Source: JANLUX01 sp031409815
Lineage (GTDB): Bacteria > Bacteroidota > Bacteroidia > AKYH767-A > OLB10
DNA: 36,424 nucleotides
Assembly: GCA_031409815.1 (NCBI GenBank)
Contig: JANNXV010000080.1
Span: 1-36,424, forward strand
Direction of reading: 5' to 3'
Below, in pieces: positions 1 through 7,470 of the stretch. The notes under the pieces were generated by a model. The model did not search any database. It was given only the letters and a program-made list of their open reading frames with translations, and had not been told where the DNA came from. How positions within the stretch are numbered: the first letter of the stretch is position 1; every line of letters begins with the position of its first letter. Made by a program: the position numbers and the translations under genes.

Positions 1-372
1 GTCACCATAAACCACATCTTTAACTAAACCTAAAACTAATTCTATCTTATCAGGTGTAGTGGCACCGTTAAAAGTCGTAGCAGTTACTGAACTACCCAAA
101 CGAACTTGTGTATAAAATGAGGCATAAGTTGTGCCTGTTTCATTGTCGTTTAAACTTCCCAGAAACATGGGTGAAATGGAACTGCTACTTAACAAGGAAT
201 CTTCAAGAATTGTAAAGGTAGTTAGAGAGGTTATCGAGGTATCAAACACACCTGGCTGATCATTTGCCGGTTGAACCCCAACGCCAACTTCATTAGGGTC
301 GTTACAAGACGACATTATAATAAAAGAATAAATCAGAAAAGATATCAGTAAACTATTTCGCACGCTAATCAT
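1..372 (-). CDS. DUF4270-type lipoprotein, N-terminal part (cut by window edge)
   Basis: The frame is open for 124 codons from an ATG at 372 to the window edge, so only the N-terminus is visible. It begins with a hydrophobic signal (residues about 5-20) ending in a lipobox-like MSSC with Cys23, followed by NDPNEVGVGVQP. This and the later segment ISPMFLGSLND match what I recall of the Bacteroidota DUF4270 family, surface or periplasmic lipoproteins of unknown function. It follows the glycogen-synthase-like gene by 63 bases on the same strand, and that pairing is common in the phylum. Function is unknown; the family assignment is from recognition, not a search. Confidence 0.7.
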   Translation of the reverse strand, partial: MISVRNSLLISFLIYSFIIMSSCNDPNEVGVGVQPANDQPGVFDTSITSLTTFTILEDSLLSSSSISPMFLGSLNDNETGTTYASFYTQVRLGSSVTATTFNGATTPDKIELVLGLVKDVVYGD

Positions 373-435
373 CAGGCGAAGGTATGCAATATTAAAAGCA
401 AAATAATTTTAGGAAACAGATAAAACTGGGCTTGC

Positions 436-1263
436 TTAATCTACCAAAACGGTATCTTCAAGCAATACTTCGTCATAAAAATTATCATAAGCCTCTATGT
501 ATTCTTCAGGAGACTGATAATTCAACACAGGTTTAGTGAGTTTTTTAAGTTCCTTACTAACAAGTGAATTTAAATTTGGAGTTCCTACAACCACAGCATC
601 AGCAAATTTCATGGCTGTGGTGGAGATTCCAACATAATCAGGATTCTTTAGATCTTTAATTTCATCCGTGCCAAGGCCATCCATAGCCATTTTCTTCCAA
701 TAGTCAGTCTGAAATGATTCTTTAAACTCGTCATTATATAATGAATATACCACTTTAGAATTGTGGAACATAGGGTCGTCCTTGTAACTGGTTTTTATGA
801 AAAAAGGGATGAGGCTGGTCATCCAACCGTGGCAATGAATAATATCCGGAGCCCAACCTAATTTTTTTACCGTTTCAAGCACGCCTCGGCAAAAGAAAAT
901 AGTTCGGTCATCATTATCAGTATGAAATTTTTCATCATCATCATGAAACACGTTCTTGCGCTGAAAATACTCCTCATTATCAATAAAATACACCTGCATG
1001 CGAGCGGCCTGAATAGAAGCCACCTTGATAATTAATGGATGGTCGCTGTCATTGATAATCAGATTCATACCACTTAGTCGGATTACTTCGTGAAGCTGGT
1101 GTCTTCTTTCGTTGATAGAGCCAAAACGAGGCATAAATGTTCTGATTTCTTTACCGCGCTCTTGAATACCCTGTGGTAAAAAACGGGCTATTGTGCTTTG
1201 CTCACTAGGTTCTAGATAAGGGATAATTTCACTCGAAATAAACAACACGCGGGCTTTTCTCAT
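436..1263 (-). CDS. Glycogen/starch synthase-like protein, GT5 N-terminal domain only
   Basis: A 275-residue protein resembling the N-terminal Rossmann half of family GT5 glycogen synthases. Visible landmarks are the N-terminal strand ARVLFISSEIIPY, the IPYL..GI..RG arrangement, MPRFG near residue 45, and HCHGW at residues 143-147, equivalent to the HxHDW segment of GlgA. The KTGGL ADP-glucose motif expected after the first strand is absent (EPSEQST stands there), and the C-terminal GT-B domain is missing: the protein is about half the usual 480 residues. I chose the ATG at 1263; an upstream extension to 1389 encodes an unlikely Phe/Cys-rich leader and runs over a promoter-like sequence. It is divergent from panC and upstream of a DUF4270 gene. 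Such short GT5 proteins are widespread in Bacteroidota and usually annotated as glycogen synthase; true activity is uncertain. Confidence 0.75.
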   Translation of the reverse strand: MRKARVLFISSEIIPYLEPSEQSTIARFLPQGIQERGKEIRTFMPRFGSINERRHQLHEVIRLSGMNLIINDSDHPLIIKVASIQAARMQVYFIDNEEYFQRKNVFHDDDEKFHTDNDDRTIFFCRGVLETVKKLGWAPDIIHCHGWMTSLIPFFIKTSYKDDPMFHNSKVVYSLYNDEFKESFQTDYWKKMAMDGLGTDEIKDLKNPDYVGISTTAMKFADAVVVGTPNLNSLVSKELKKLTKPVLNYQSPEEYIEAYDNFYDEVLLEDTVLVD

Positions 1264-1296
1264 AGCTTTCTTCACAGATATATAATGTTTAGAGTG

Positions 1297-1328
1297 CAAA
1301 GGTAGGCAATAGGATAGAACTATGCAAT
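1297..1328 (-). promoter_or_regulatory. Candidate Bacteroidota-type promoter for the GT5-like gene
   Basis: On the minus strand TACCTTTG (1304-1297) matches the TAnnTTTG -7 element, and ATTG (1328-1325) lies 20 bases upstream at the position of the TTTG -33 element. Transcription would begin near 1290, giving a leader of about 27 bases before the ATG at 1263. This also argues against the longer reading frame. Confidence 0.45.
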
Positions 1329-1389
1329 GAAACTTCCAAACGGAAACGAAGAAAAATTCAAAATAATTTTGGGTATAACATAGAATCAC

Positions 1390-1409
1390 CTCAATAACAG
1401 GTTATTGAG
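1390..1409. promoter_or_regulatory. Perfect 9-bp inverted repeat upstream of panC
   Basis: CTCAATAAC and GTTATTGAG are separated by AG in the divergent region between the GT5-like gene and panC. It directly abuts TATTATTG (1410-1417), one mismatch from TAnnTTTG, and lies 26 bases before the panC ATG. The position suits an operator or a small 5'-leader hairpin; the role is inferred. Confidence 0.35.
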
Positions 1410-1435
1410 TATTATTGCGCAGCTAAATACTCTGA

Positions 1436-2287
1436 ATGGCTCTTGTTGTTTGCAATACTGTTAACCAGCTCGCTCAGCATCTTTCGCGAGAGCGAGGTTT
1501 TGGGCGATCGATTGGCTTTGTTCCAACTATGGGAGCATTGCATAATGGACATATTTCATTAATTGAGGCTGCATTAGACGAAACTTCAATAGTTGTAGCA
1601 AGCGTTTTTGTTAACCCTACCCAGTTTAATGATCCTAAGGATTTGGAGAAATACCCCCGAACCCCTGAAAATGATTTGAAACAGCTGGAGCAAGCCGGAT
1701 GCCATTATGTGTTTATGCCATCTGCCATCGAAATATACCCTCCTGGAGAAACTTTGCTCGAAATTAATTTTGGTAATTTGGAAAATGTGATGGAAGGGGG
1801 ATATCGTACAGGTCATTTTAAGGGAGTGGCAACTGTGGTGGATAAACTTTTCAGAATTGTGGAACCACATTGCGCTTATTTTGGAGAAAAGGATTTTCAG
1901 CAGTTAGCTGTAATTAGAGCTATGGTTCAAAAATTACATCACAGAATAAAGATTGTTGGTTGCCCAACATTAAGAGAGCCGGATGGGTTGGCAATGAGTT
2001 CGCGCAATCAATTACTTACACCTGAGCAACGAATAGCAGCCCCAATGATTTATAAAGCGCTACAAGAATCAACTTCATGGATAAAGGAATTACCTATTGA
2101 TCAGGTTAAAAAAAATGTTATTAAATTAATTGATAATAGCCTATTTTTAGAAGTGCAGTATTTTGACATTGTGGATTCCATCACTTTGGAGAGCATTCAG
2201 GTTTTTGATCAGAGCCAACCAACTAGAGGTTGCATTGCTGTTTTGACAGATGGTCCTCGTTTAATTGATAATATCGCGTATGATTAA
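1436..2287 (+). CDS. panC: Pantothenate synthetase (pantoate--beta-alanine ligase)
   Basis: Cytosolic enzyme that joins pantoate and beta-alanine with ATP to make pantothenate, the last step of vitamin B5 synthesis before coenzyme A. At 283 residues it has the normal family length. The HIGH-type nucleotide motif PTMGALHNGH is at residues 30-39, VFVNPTQFN at 57-65, GEKDFQQLAVIR from 150 (pantoate/ATP site) and MSSRN at 187-191 (KMSKS-like loop). It heads a plus-strand operon and is followed after 32 bases by panD, which supplies its beta-alanine substrate. The start is the first in-frame ATG; no convincing Shine-Dalgarno sequence is visible, as is normal in this phylum. Confidence 0.98.
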   Translation: MALVVCNTVNQLAQHLSRERGFGRSIGFVPTMGALHNGHISLIEAALDETSIVVASVFVNPTQFNDPKDLEKYPRTPENDLKQLEQAGCHYVFMPSAIEIYPPGETLLEINFGNLENVMEGGYRTGHFKGVATVVDKLFRIVEPHCAYFGEKDFQQLAVIRAMVQKLHHRIKIVGCPTLREPDGLAMSSRNQLLTPEQRIAAPMIYKALQESTSWIKELPIDQVKKNVIKLIDNSLFLEVQYFDIVDSITLESIQVFDQSQPTRGCIAVLTDGPRLIDNIAYD

Positions 2288-2304
2288 TCAGTTTTGTTAA
2301 AGAT

Positions 2305-2312
2305 TAACTTTG
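2305..2312 (+). promoter_or_regulatory. Candidate -7 element just before panD
   Basis: TAACTTTG matches TAnnTTTG and ends seven bases before the panD ATG, so any transcript from it would be nearly leaderless. No good TTTG is seen at the -33 position. It may be an internal operon promoter; weak on its own. Confidence 0.3.
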
Positions 2313-2319
2313 CGGCATT

Positions 2320-2673
2320 ATGACAATTGAAATATTAAAATCAAAAATCCATAGAGCAGTTGTTACACAGGCTGAATTGCACTATGTTGGAAGTATTACT
2401 ATCGATGAAGACTTGATGGATGCCGCAAACCTTATTGAGCATGAAAAAGTGCAAGTGCTTAATGTGAACAATGGCGAAAGGTTGGAGACCTATGTAATTA
2501 AGGGTAACCGAAACAGTGGAACCATTTGCATCAACGGCCCTGCAGCACGCAAAATGCAAGTGGGCGATGTGGTTATTGTGATTTCATTTGCGACAATGGA
2601 TTTTGAAGAAGCTAAAGGATTTAAACCTGTAGTTGTTTTTCCAAATGAAAAAAACTTTCTTACCAAAGACTAA
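2320..2673 (+). CDS. panD: Aspartate 1-decarboxylase precursor
   Basis: Pyruvoyl-dependent enzyme that converts L-aspartate to beta-alanine for PanC. The proenzyme self-cleaves between Gly24 and Ser25, seen here in HYVGS (residues 21-25); the new N-terminal Ser becomes the pyruvoyl group. K9 and the R-V-V-T segment near the N-terminus, and NGPAARKMQVGD around residues 72-83, are also family features. Length is 117 residues, normal for bacteria. It lies between panC and a membrane-protein gene, with only three bases between its stop and the next start. Confidence 0.97.
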   Translation: MTIEILKSKIHRAVVTQAELHYVGSITIDEDLMDAANLIEHEKVQVLNVNNGERLETYVIKGNRNSGTICINGPAARKMQVGDVVIVISFATMDFEEAKGFKPVVVFPNEKNFLTKD

Positions 2674-2676
2674 GTC

Positions 2677-3669
2677 TTGAAAAAATTACTCACGGTATTT
2701 AAGTATCTACTTTTCCTTTCGATTGGCATTGGTCTTTTATGGCTCACCTTTCGGCATCAGTCTTTGTCTAATATAATTGATCAAATGCTAACTGCTGATT
2801 TGCGTTGGATAGCATTATCCTTAGCTCTTTCATTGCTCGCACTTTTTAGTCGTTCTTACCGATGGAATCTTTTAATACATCCTTTAGGTTTTCGTCCAAA
2901 ACTGATCAACACATTTCATTCATTAATGATTGGGTATTTTGCAAACCTCGCGATTCCAAGAATCGGAGAAATTAGCCGATGTGCGGCACTAACTAAGGCA
3001 GAAAACGTTCCATTTGAAAAGTTGATAGGAACTGTAATAGCTGAACGTATTTCTGATGTTGTGATGTTAATGATTACTATTTTATTGGTTTTATCAATTG
3101 AATACGATAACTTGCAAGGATTCTTAAACGAACACTTTTTTTTACCAGCAATAGTTGCTTTCAAAAACTCCGCATTGTTATTTCTAGTTATAGCAGTATT
3201 GGCAATTACCGCTTTTTTTGTTTTTATCAGGCAAGTTAGAAAGAATAAGAAAAACCCATTATTAAATAAGATTAAAACAATAACTGTAGGTATTGTTGAC
3301 GGATTGAAGTCAATACGTACAATGAATAACCGAGGCGAATTTCTGTTTCATACCATTTTTATCTGGCTTATGTATTTTTTAATGACTTATGTTTCATTTT
3401 TCGCCCTTCAATCAACAGCCGGATTGGATATGAAGGCCGGAGTGCTTATTATGGTAATTGGAGGCATTGCCATGTCGGCACCTGTTCAAGGTGGAATTGG
3501 TACCTATCATTTTCTGGTTTCACAAGCATTGTTACTTTATGGAGTAGTAAATGCTGATGGTATTGTTTTTGCAACAATGGTTCACACCTGGCAAATTATA
3601 ATGAGTGTAGTTTTCGGTTTGATTGGTTGGCTGGTAATATTTGTTTTTCAAAAAAAGAAAGTGGCATGA
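2677..3669 (+). CDS. Flippase-like integral membrane protein (UPF0104 / LPG synthase TM-region family)
   Basis: A 330-residue polytopic protein with about seven or eight hydrophobic segments. It resembles the membrane domain of lysylphosphatidylglycerol synthases (YbhN/AglD-like, PF03706) without the cytosolic aminoacyltransferase domain. Recognisable pieces are PLGFRPKLINTFHSLMIGYF, the conserved PRIGEISRC (about residues 90-98), ERISDV, and PVQGGIGTYHF in the C-terminal half. The start is TTG at 2677: the next in-frame ATG lies inside the sequence and would delete the first membrane segment, while KKLLTVFK right after the TTG is a normal positive-inside start. It follows panD by three bases and overlaps rfaE2. 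A lipid-translocation role is inferred from the family. Confidence 0.85.
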   Translation: MKKLLTVFKYLLFLSIGIGLLWLTFRHQSLSNIIDQMLTADLRWIALSLALSLLALFSRSYRWNLLIHPLGFRPKLINTFHSLMIGYFANLAIPRIGEISRCAALTKAENVPFEKLIGTVIAERISDVVMLMITILLVLSIEYDNLQGFLNEHFFLPAIVAFKNSALLFLVIAVLAITAFFVFIRQVRKNKKNPLLNKIKTITVGIVDGLKSIRTMNNRGEFLFHTIFIWLMYFLMTYVSFFALQSTAGLDMKAGVLIMVIGGIAMSAPVQGGIGTYHFLVSQALLLYGVVNADGIVFATMVHTWQIIMSVVFGLIGWLVIFVFQKKKVA

Positions 3670-4172
3670 ATCACCTTGATACGATAAAAAATAAGATCCA
3701 AAGTACTGTTGAAGCGGTTAAAACGCTGCAACAATGGCAAGCTGAAAAATGTAAGATTGTTTTTACAAATGGTTGTTTTGATATTATTCATCTCGGACAT
3801 ATTGATTATTTGGCAAAAGCAGCCAATTTGGGCGACAAACTAATTATAGGTGTAAATACAGATGCATCTGTGTCGCGCATTAAAGGACCTTCGAGACCTA
3901 TAAATGATCAGGTTTCGAGGACCATGATTCTTGCCTCGCTCTCATTTGTGTCGATGGTTGTGTTGTTTGATGAGCCAACACCTTACGAACTAATTAAGCT
4001 TGTACAACCAGATACATTGGTAAAAGGAGCTGATTATAAACCTGAAGATATTGTAGGATATGACATTGTGAAGGCAAAAGGAGGAGCCATAAGTACTTTA
4101 GATTATCTACCTGGGTATTCCACTTCGGGCATAGAGCAACGAATACTTCACAATAATAAATCACAGATGTAA
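3666..4172 (+). CDS. rfaE2: D-glycero-beta-D-manno-heptose 1-phosphate adenylyltransferase
   Basis: Makes ADP-heptose for the LPS inner core from heptose-1-phosphate and ATP. It is a free-standing nucleotidyltransferase equal to the C-terminal domain of HldE; the kinase domain is absent here. Motifs are TNGCFDIIHLGHIDYL with the HxGH signature at residues 42-45, RIKGPSRPIND at 71-81, and YSTSGIEQRI near the C-terminus. The ATG at 3666 overlaps the upstream TGA stop by two bases (ATGA), indicating translational coupling; a longer frame from 3627 would sit inside the previous gene and adds no family sequence. The 168-residue length fits RfaE2-type enzymes. A kinase partner (rfaE1) must be elsewhere. 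Confidence 0.93.
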   Translation: MNHLDTIKNKIQSTVEAVKTLQQWQAEKCKIVFTNGCFDIIHLGHIDYLAKAANLGDKLIIGVNTDASVSRIKGPSRPINDQVSRTMILASLSFVSMVVLFDEPTPYELIKLVQPDTLVKGADYKPEDIVGYDIVKAKGGAISTLDYLPGYSTSGIEQRILHNNKSQM

Positions 4173-4237
4173 TGTTTTAACGATATTTAATATTACTTTT
4201 GATAAAAGGATTGTAAATAGTACTCAAATAAAACAGC

Positions 4238-4651
4238 ATGCAAAAAATATTCTACACTTTAACATTATGCGCTTTCCTTTTAACAGGTTGCGATAATAAA
4301 GACTTAATGCAATCTGATAAAAAAATCAGAGAACAATTAGAAAACAAAAACTGGAAAAGAGTTGCACCAAATCCTACCGATGATTATAAAGAGATCTGGA
4401 GTTTTACCGAAGGCAAAGGTCATATATATATGGCAGATGATACAATTAGCACCTTTTATAGTGTTGATAGCAAATTTTCATCCAGCTATGTTACTATTTC
4501 AGGAATTCCTTATCCTAACACCTTAACCGGTATGGAAAATGTAAATTTGAATTTGAAGTGGACAATAGCTGAAATAAATGAGAAGGTACTCTACTTATCT
4601 GCCACTACTGAAAGCGGCACATTAAAATCGTTAGAATTTGTAGTTCAATAA
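4238..4651 (+). CDS. Small predicted lipoprotein, unknown function
   Basis: A 137-residue protein with a classic lipoprotein signal: a short hydrophobic stretch followed by LLTGC, Cys18 being the acylated residue, then DNKD. After about 25 charged residues the rest looks beta-rich (alternating hydrophobic strands such as KEIWSFTEGKGHIYM and KVLYLSATTES), suggesting a lipocalin-like or small beta-sandwich fold, but I do not recognise a family. It lies 65 bases after rfaE2 on the same strand and just before a strong terminator, so it is the last gene of the unit or is transcribed alone. Confidence 0.75.
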   Translation: MQKIFYTLTLCAFLLTGCDNKDLMQSDKKIREQLENKNWKRVAPNPTDDYKEIWSFTEGKGHIYMADDTISTFYSVDSKFSSSYVTISGIPYPNTLTGMENVNLNLKWTIAEINEKVLYLSATTESGTLKSLEFVVQ

Positions 4652-4671
4652 AATACTATCTAAAAAGAATT

Positions 4672-4702
4672 AAAAACTCTCCGCTATTATCGGAGAGTTT
4701 TT
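4672..4702. terminator. Bidirectional intrinsic terminator
   Basis: A 12-bp perfect stem (AAAAACTCTCCG with CGGAGAGTTTTT) around a 7-base loop, followed by more T on the plus strand and T on the minus strand. It sits between the convergent lipoprotein gene (ends 4651) and the S46 peptidase gene (ends 4736) and can stop both. Confidence 0.85.
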
Positions 4703-4735
4703 TTTTGTGCTTTTCTAAAGGGTATACAATTACAA

Positions 4736-6898
4736 TTAATCATTTAACAATTGCATTTCATCGATCAAATATTTTGCGCCTGCAAACTTATCAATGATAA
4801 ATAGCGTGTAGCGAATATCCAAGCTGATGTTGCGGCATATTTCAGGATTAAAATCAATATCACTCATTGTTCCTTCCCATACCCGATCAAAATTTGTTCC
4901 TATCAAATGTCCTTTATCATTTAATACCGGAGCTCCTGAATTACCTCCTGTTGTATGATTGGTTGCAATAAATGCAAGAGGCATAGTTCCATTCACACCG
5001 TATCTGCCATAATCTTTCTGCTTATATAGTTGAATCAATTTTGAAGGAACGTCAAACTCTTCATCGTTAGGTTTATATTTTTCAATTACACCTTCAAGGG
5101 TTGTATAAATAGAATATTCAACTCCATCATATGGATAGTAGGGCTTCACATTACCATAAGCAACTCGTAAGGTTGAGTTTGCATCGGGATACATTTTTCT
5201 TCCTTCAGTCATTTCGAGTTGAGCGGCCATGTATAGCCTATTAAGTTTTATTAACCGATTATTTCGTTCGGTTACAATAGGAGCTACTTTTGTTAGATAG
5301 GTAGAAACAATATTTGAGGCAAGCAGCCATGCTGGATCGGCCGATAATTTATTTAATTGTTTTTTTGTAGGGTCGGAGAGTATCTTTTTTAAATCATCAT
5401 ATGATTTGAAAACAGAATTTTTAAAAATATTTTTTGAATACGTATCGTAATCATTTTTATATTTTGTTTTTATCTCATTCAATGTCGTTGGTTTTAGTGA
5501 ATCAACCACGTTATCATTATAAAGTTTTAATAAAGCAGCCATTAATTTCTGATCAGTTGGATAATCATAGTCTTTAAAAAAGCCTTCGGCTGATTTCAAT
5601 AATTTATCCGCTTCTTCTTTGATGGTTTTTTCGTCAAAGGATTTTTGTTTCGATAAATCGATGAGGTGACTAAATGTTGCAGCGTAACTCAATAGTTCAA
5701 TTCCCATTCCTGCTTCAGCATAAAAATCGTTTGCAATAATATAAGGAGTGAATCCATCATACACTTTTTTGAAATCATTCATTAGGTTTTCATACTTTGC
5801 TTTGCGTGATGAATCACGATTTACCCACACTGCAAAATCTTTTTCATCATCTTTCTTTTTCTGTACAGTATTGCTTTTAATCAAACCGCTTGCTTCGCCT
5901 TGCCATTTTTTCCATGCATTAGCAAGCGAACTTTTTTTACTTGCATATTGAATATAAATCTGCTCGCTGTTTTTTCTGGCCTCTTCAATAATCGAAAGTT
6001 TTGCTTCCCTCACTTTTACCCGATTTGGATTGCTAACATTTGCAATAATATCAACTGCATAAGAAGTAAGATATTCTTGTGTTCGTCCTGGAAAACCATA
6101 TACCATTGTAAAATCATTTTCTTTTACACCGCTAACACAAATCGGAAAAAAATATTTTGGGAGGTATGGAACATTTTCGGCATTATAGATAGTGGGTTTA
6201 TTATTTTTATCTGCGTAAATACGGAACAAAGAAAAATCACCATTGTGCCTTGGCCACATCCAGTTATCTGTATCACCCCCAAAAGTTCCAATTGAAACAG
6301 GAGGGGCTCCCACCATTCTTATATCCCTAAATGTTTCTGTTACGATTAGATAAAACGCATTGCCATTAAAAAATGATTTGACTTTGGCATCGTAGTTAGT
6401 TCCTTCAACAGCTTTTTTTTCTAATTGTGCTGCAGCCTGCTTTATTTTCTCATTGCGTTGTTCCTCTGTTATCGAATCATTTAGCACTTTAATTATTTCA
6501 CTCGTTACATCATCCATCCTCACAATAAAAGTTGCTGTCAATCCCGGACAAGAAAGTTCTTCCTTTTTGTTCATCGCCCAAAAGCCATCCCGGATATAAT
6601 TATGTTCTACACTGCTGTGTGACTGTATTTGTGAATAACCACAATGATGATTTGTTAAAATTAATCCCTGGTCGGAAATTAGTTCGCCCGTGCATTTACC
6701 ATCAAATAAAATTACAGCATCCTTTAAACTGTTTTTGTTGACACTGTATATTTCTTCTGCCGTAATTTTCAATCCTTTGATTTGCATTTCCTGTTCATTG
6801 AGTTGTTTCAACAACATGGGCAACCACATGCCTTCGTCAGCTGCAGCAGGGAATAATCTTAAAACTAAAAGAAGAAGTAGCGCGTATTTAATTTTCAT
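4736..6898 (-). CDS. S46 family dipeptidyl-peptidase, DPP11-like (Asp/Glu-specific)
   Basis: Periplasmic serine exopeptidase that removes dipeptides from oligopeptides, used by asaccharolytic Bacteroidota. A signal peptide (residues 1-20, ending AAA) precedes the chymotrypsin-like fold. The expected triad is visible: His85 in LTNHHCGY, Asp221 in RHNGDF and Ser654 in GGNSGAP; published DPP11 numbering is His85, Asp227 and Ser655. Eighteen residues after the serine, in NFDRVWEG, there is Arg672. This corresponds to Arg673 of Porphyromonas DPP11, which selects Asp/Glu at P1; DPP7 has Gly there. Length (720) matches the family. A terminator lies beyond its 3' end, and it appears to be a single-gene unit. 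Confidence 0.93.
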   Translation of the reverse strand: MKIKYALLLLLVLRLFPAAADEGMWLPMLLKQLNEQEMQIKGLKITAEEIYSVNKNSLKDAVILFDGKCTGELISDQGLILTNHHCGYSQIQSHSSVEHNYIRDGFWAMNKKEELSCPGLTATFIVRMDDVTSEIIKVLNDSITEEQRNEKIKQAAAQLEKKAVEGTNYDAKVKSFFNGNAFYLIVTETFRDIRMVGAPPVSIGTFGGDTDNWMWPRHNGDFSLFRIYADKNNKPTIYNAENVPYLPKYFFPICVSGVKENDFTMVYGFPGRTQEYLTSYAVDIIANVSNPNRVKVREAKLSIIEEARKNSEQIYIQYASKKSSLANAWKKWQGEASGLIKSNTVQKKKDDEKDFAVWVNRDSSRKAKYENLMNDFKKVYDGFTPYIIANDFYAEAGMGIELLSYAATFSHLIDLSKQKSFDEKTIKEEADKLLKSAEGFFKDYDYPTDQKLMAALLKLYNDNVVDSLKPTTLNEIKTKYKNDYDTYSKNIFKNSVFKSYDDLKKILSDPTKKQLNKLSADPAWLLASNIVSTYLTKVAPIVTERNNRLIKLNRLYMAAQLEMTEGRKMYPDANSTLRVAYGNVKPYYPYDGVEYSIYTTLEGVIEKYKPNDEEFDVPSKLIQLYKQKDYGRYGVNGTMPLAFIATNHTTGGNSGAPVLNDKGHLIGTNFDRVWEGTMSDIDFNPEICRNISLDIRYTLFIIDKFAGAKYLIDEMQLLND

Positions 6899-6950
6899 GA
6901 TATTGATTTTAAGTGAGTAAAAATAATTGATTTGATACGCTTGCCTGTGT

Positions 6951-6979
6951 CGTCATGCTTAACTTGTTTCAGCGTGACG
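6951..6979. repeat. Short palindromic intergenic repeat remnant
   Basis: CGTCATGCT and AGCGTGACG form a 9-bp stem with one G-T pair around TAACTTGTTTC. It resembles a palindromic repeat scattered between genes in many Bacteroidota genomes. It lies upstream of the S46 peptidase gene. I know of no assigned function. Confidence 0.5.
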
Positions 6980-6995
6980 AACTATTTATAAAACA

Positions 6996-7028
6996 AAGAG
7001 CGCAAAACAAATATTGTTTTGCGCTCTT
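6996..7028 (-). terminator. Intrinsic terminator of the DUF3127 gene
   Basis: A 13-bp perfect stem (AAGAGCGCAAAAC with GTTTTGCGCTCTT) and 7-base loop, 22 bases after the stop of the minus-strand DUF3127 gene. On that strand it is followed by TGTTTTATA, a modest U-tract. Confidence 0.75.
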
Positions 7029-7049
7029 ATAAATACTTTGCTGTATAAA

Positions 7050-7442
7050 TCAGAATGGAAGATCGTCAGTTGTTTCTTGATCTGCTGTCATTGGATCGCC
7101 AACAGGTTCTGGTCTTCTTGCAGTTTGCGTCTGTTGCATAGAAGGTTCGTTGCTTGATGGTTGTCCCGTTCCTTCAATAATTCTCCAGGCACGAACATCG
7201 GTGTACCATCTGCCTTGATATTCGCGCGACTCAATATTTAACGATGCAGTGATAGTGCTACCAACTGTAAACTTTTTGAGGTCGTTAGTTTTGTCGCCCA
7301 TTGTGCTAAGGCAAACTTTTTTAGGATATGTTTCAAAAGTTTCAACTACAAACTCTTGTTTTTTCCATTCTTTACCTGCTTTGCTTACGCCATTTGTTTC
7401 TGGCATAATTTGAATAATTTTTCCTGTTAGATCTAAGCTCAT
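7050..7442 (-). CDS. DUF3127 protein, predicted OB-fold with SSB-like C-terminal tip
   Basis: A 130-residue protein of the Bacteroidota DUF3127 family, thought to be related to single-stranded DNA-binding protein OB folds. The N-terminal 90 residues form the conserved domain (LTGKIIQIMPETNGVSKAGK, KKQEFVVET, and GRWYTDVRAWRI near residues 77-88). Residues about 90-120 are a low-complexity Gln/Pro/Thr linker. The chain ends TTDDLPF, very like the DDDIPF tip by which SSB recruits repair and replication proteins. The sequence therefore has the SSB plan of OB domain, flexible linker and acidic tip. DNA binding is inferred. It has its own promoter-like element and terminator, downstream of htpG. 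Confidence 0.85.
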   Translation of the reverse strand: MSLDLTGKIIQIMPETNGVSKAGKEWKKQEFVVETFETYPKKVCLSTMGDKTNDLKKFTVGSTITASLNIESREYQGRWYTDVRAWRIIEGTGQPSSNEPSMQQTQTARRPEPVGDPMTADQETTDDLPF

Positions 7443-7462
7443 GATTTTAAGATTTAATCATA

Positions 7463-7470
7463 CAAAAATA
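7463..7470 (-). promoter_or_regulatory. Candidate -7 element for the DUF3127 gene
   Basis: TATTTTTG on the minus strand matches TAnnTTTG exactly and ends 20 bases before the ATG at 7442. It overlaps the distal arm of the htpG terminator hairpin. No TTTG is found at the -33 position. Confidence 0.3.

Noticed and set aside
1264..1389. N-terminal extension of the GT5-like gene
   Set aside because: The extra 42 residues are Phe/Cys-rich and unlike the family, and the DNA holds a promoter-like TACCTTTG. ATG at 1263 gives the normal beginning.
5748..6920. Plus-strand open frames opposite the S46 peptidase gene
   Set aside because: Cys/Ile/Phe-rich translations without family features; they are shadows of the real gene.
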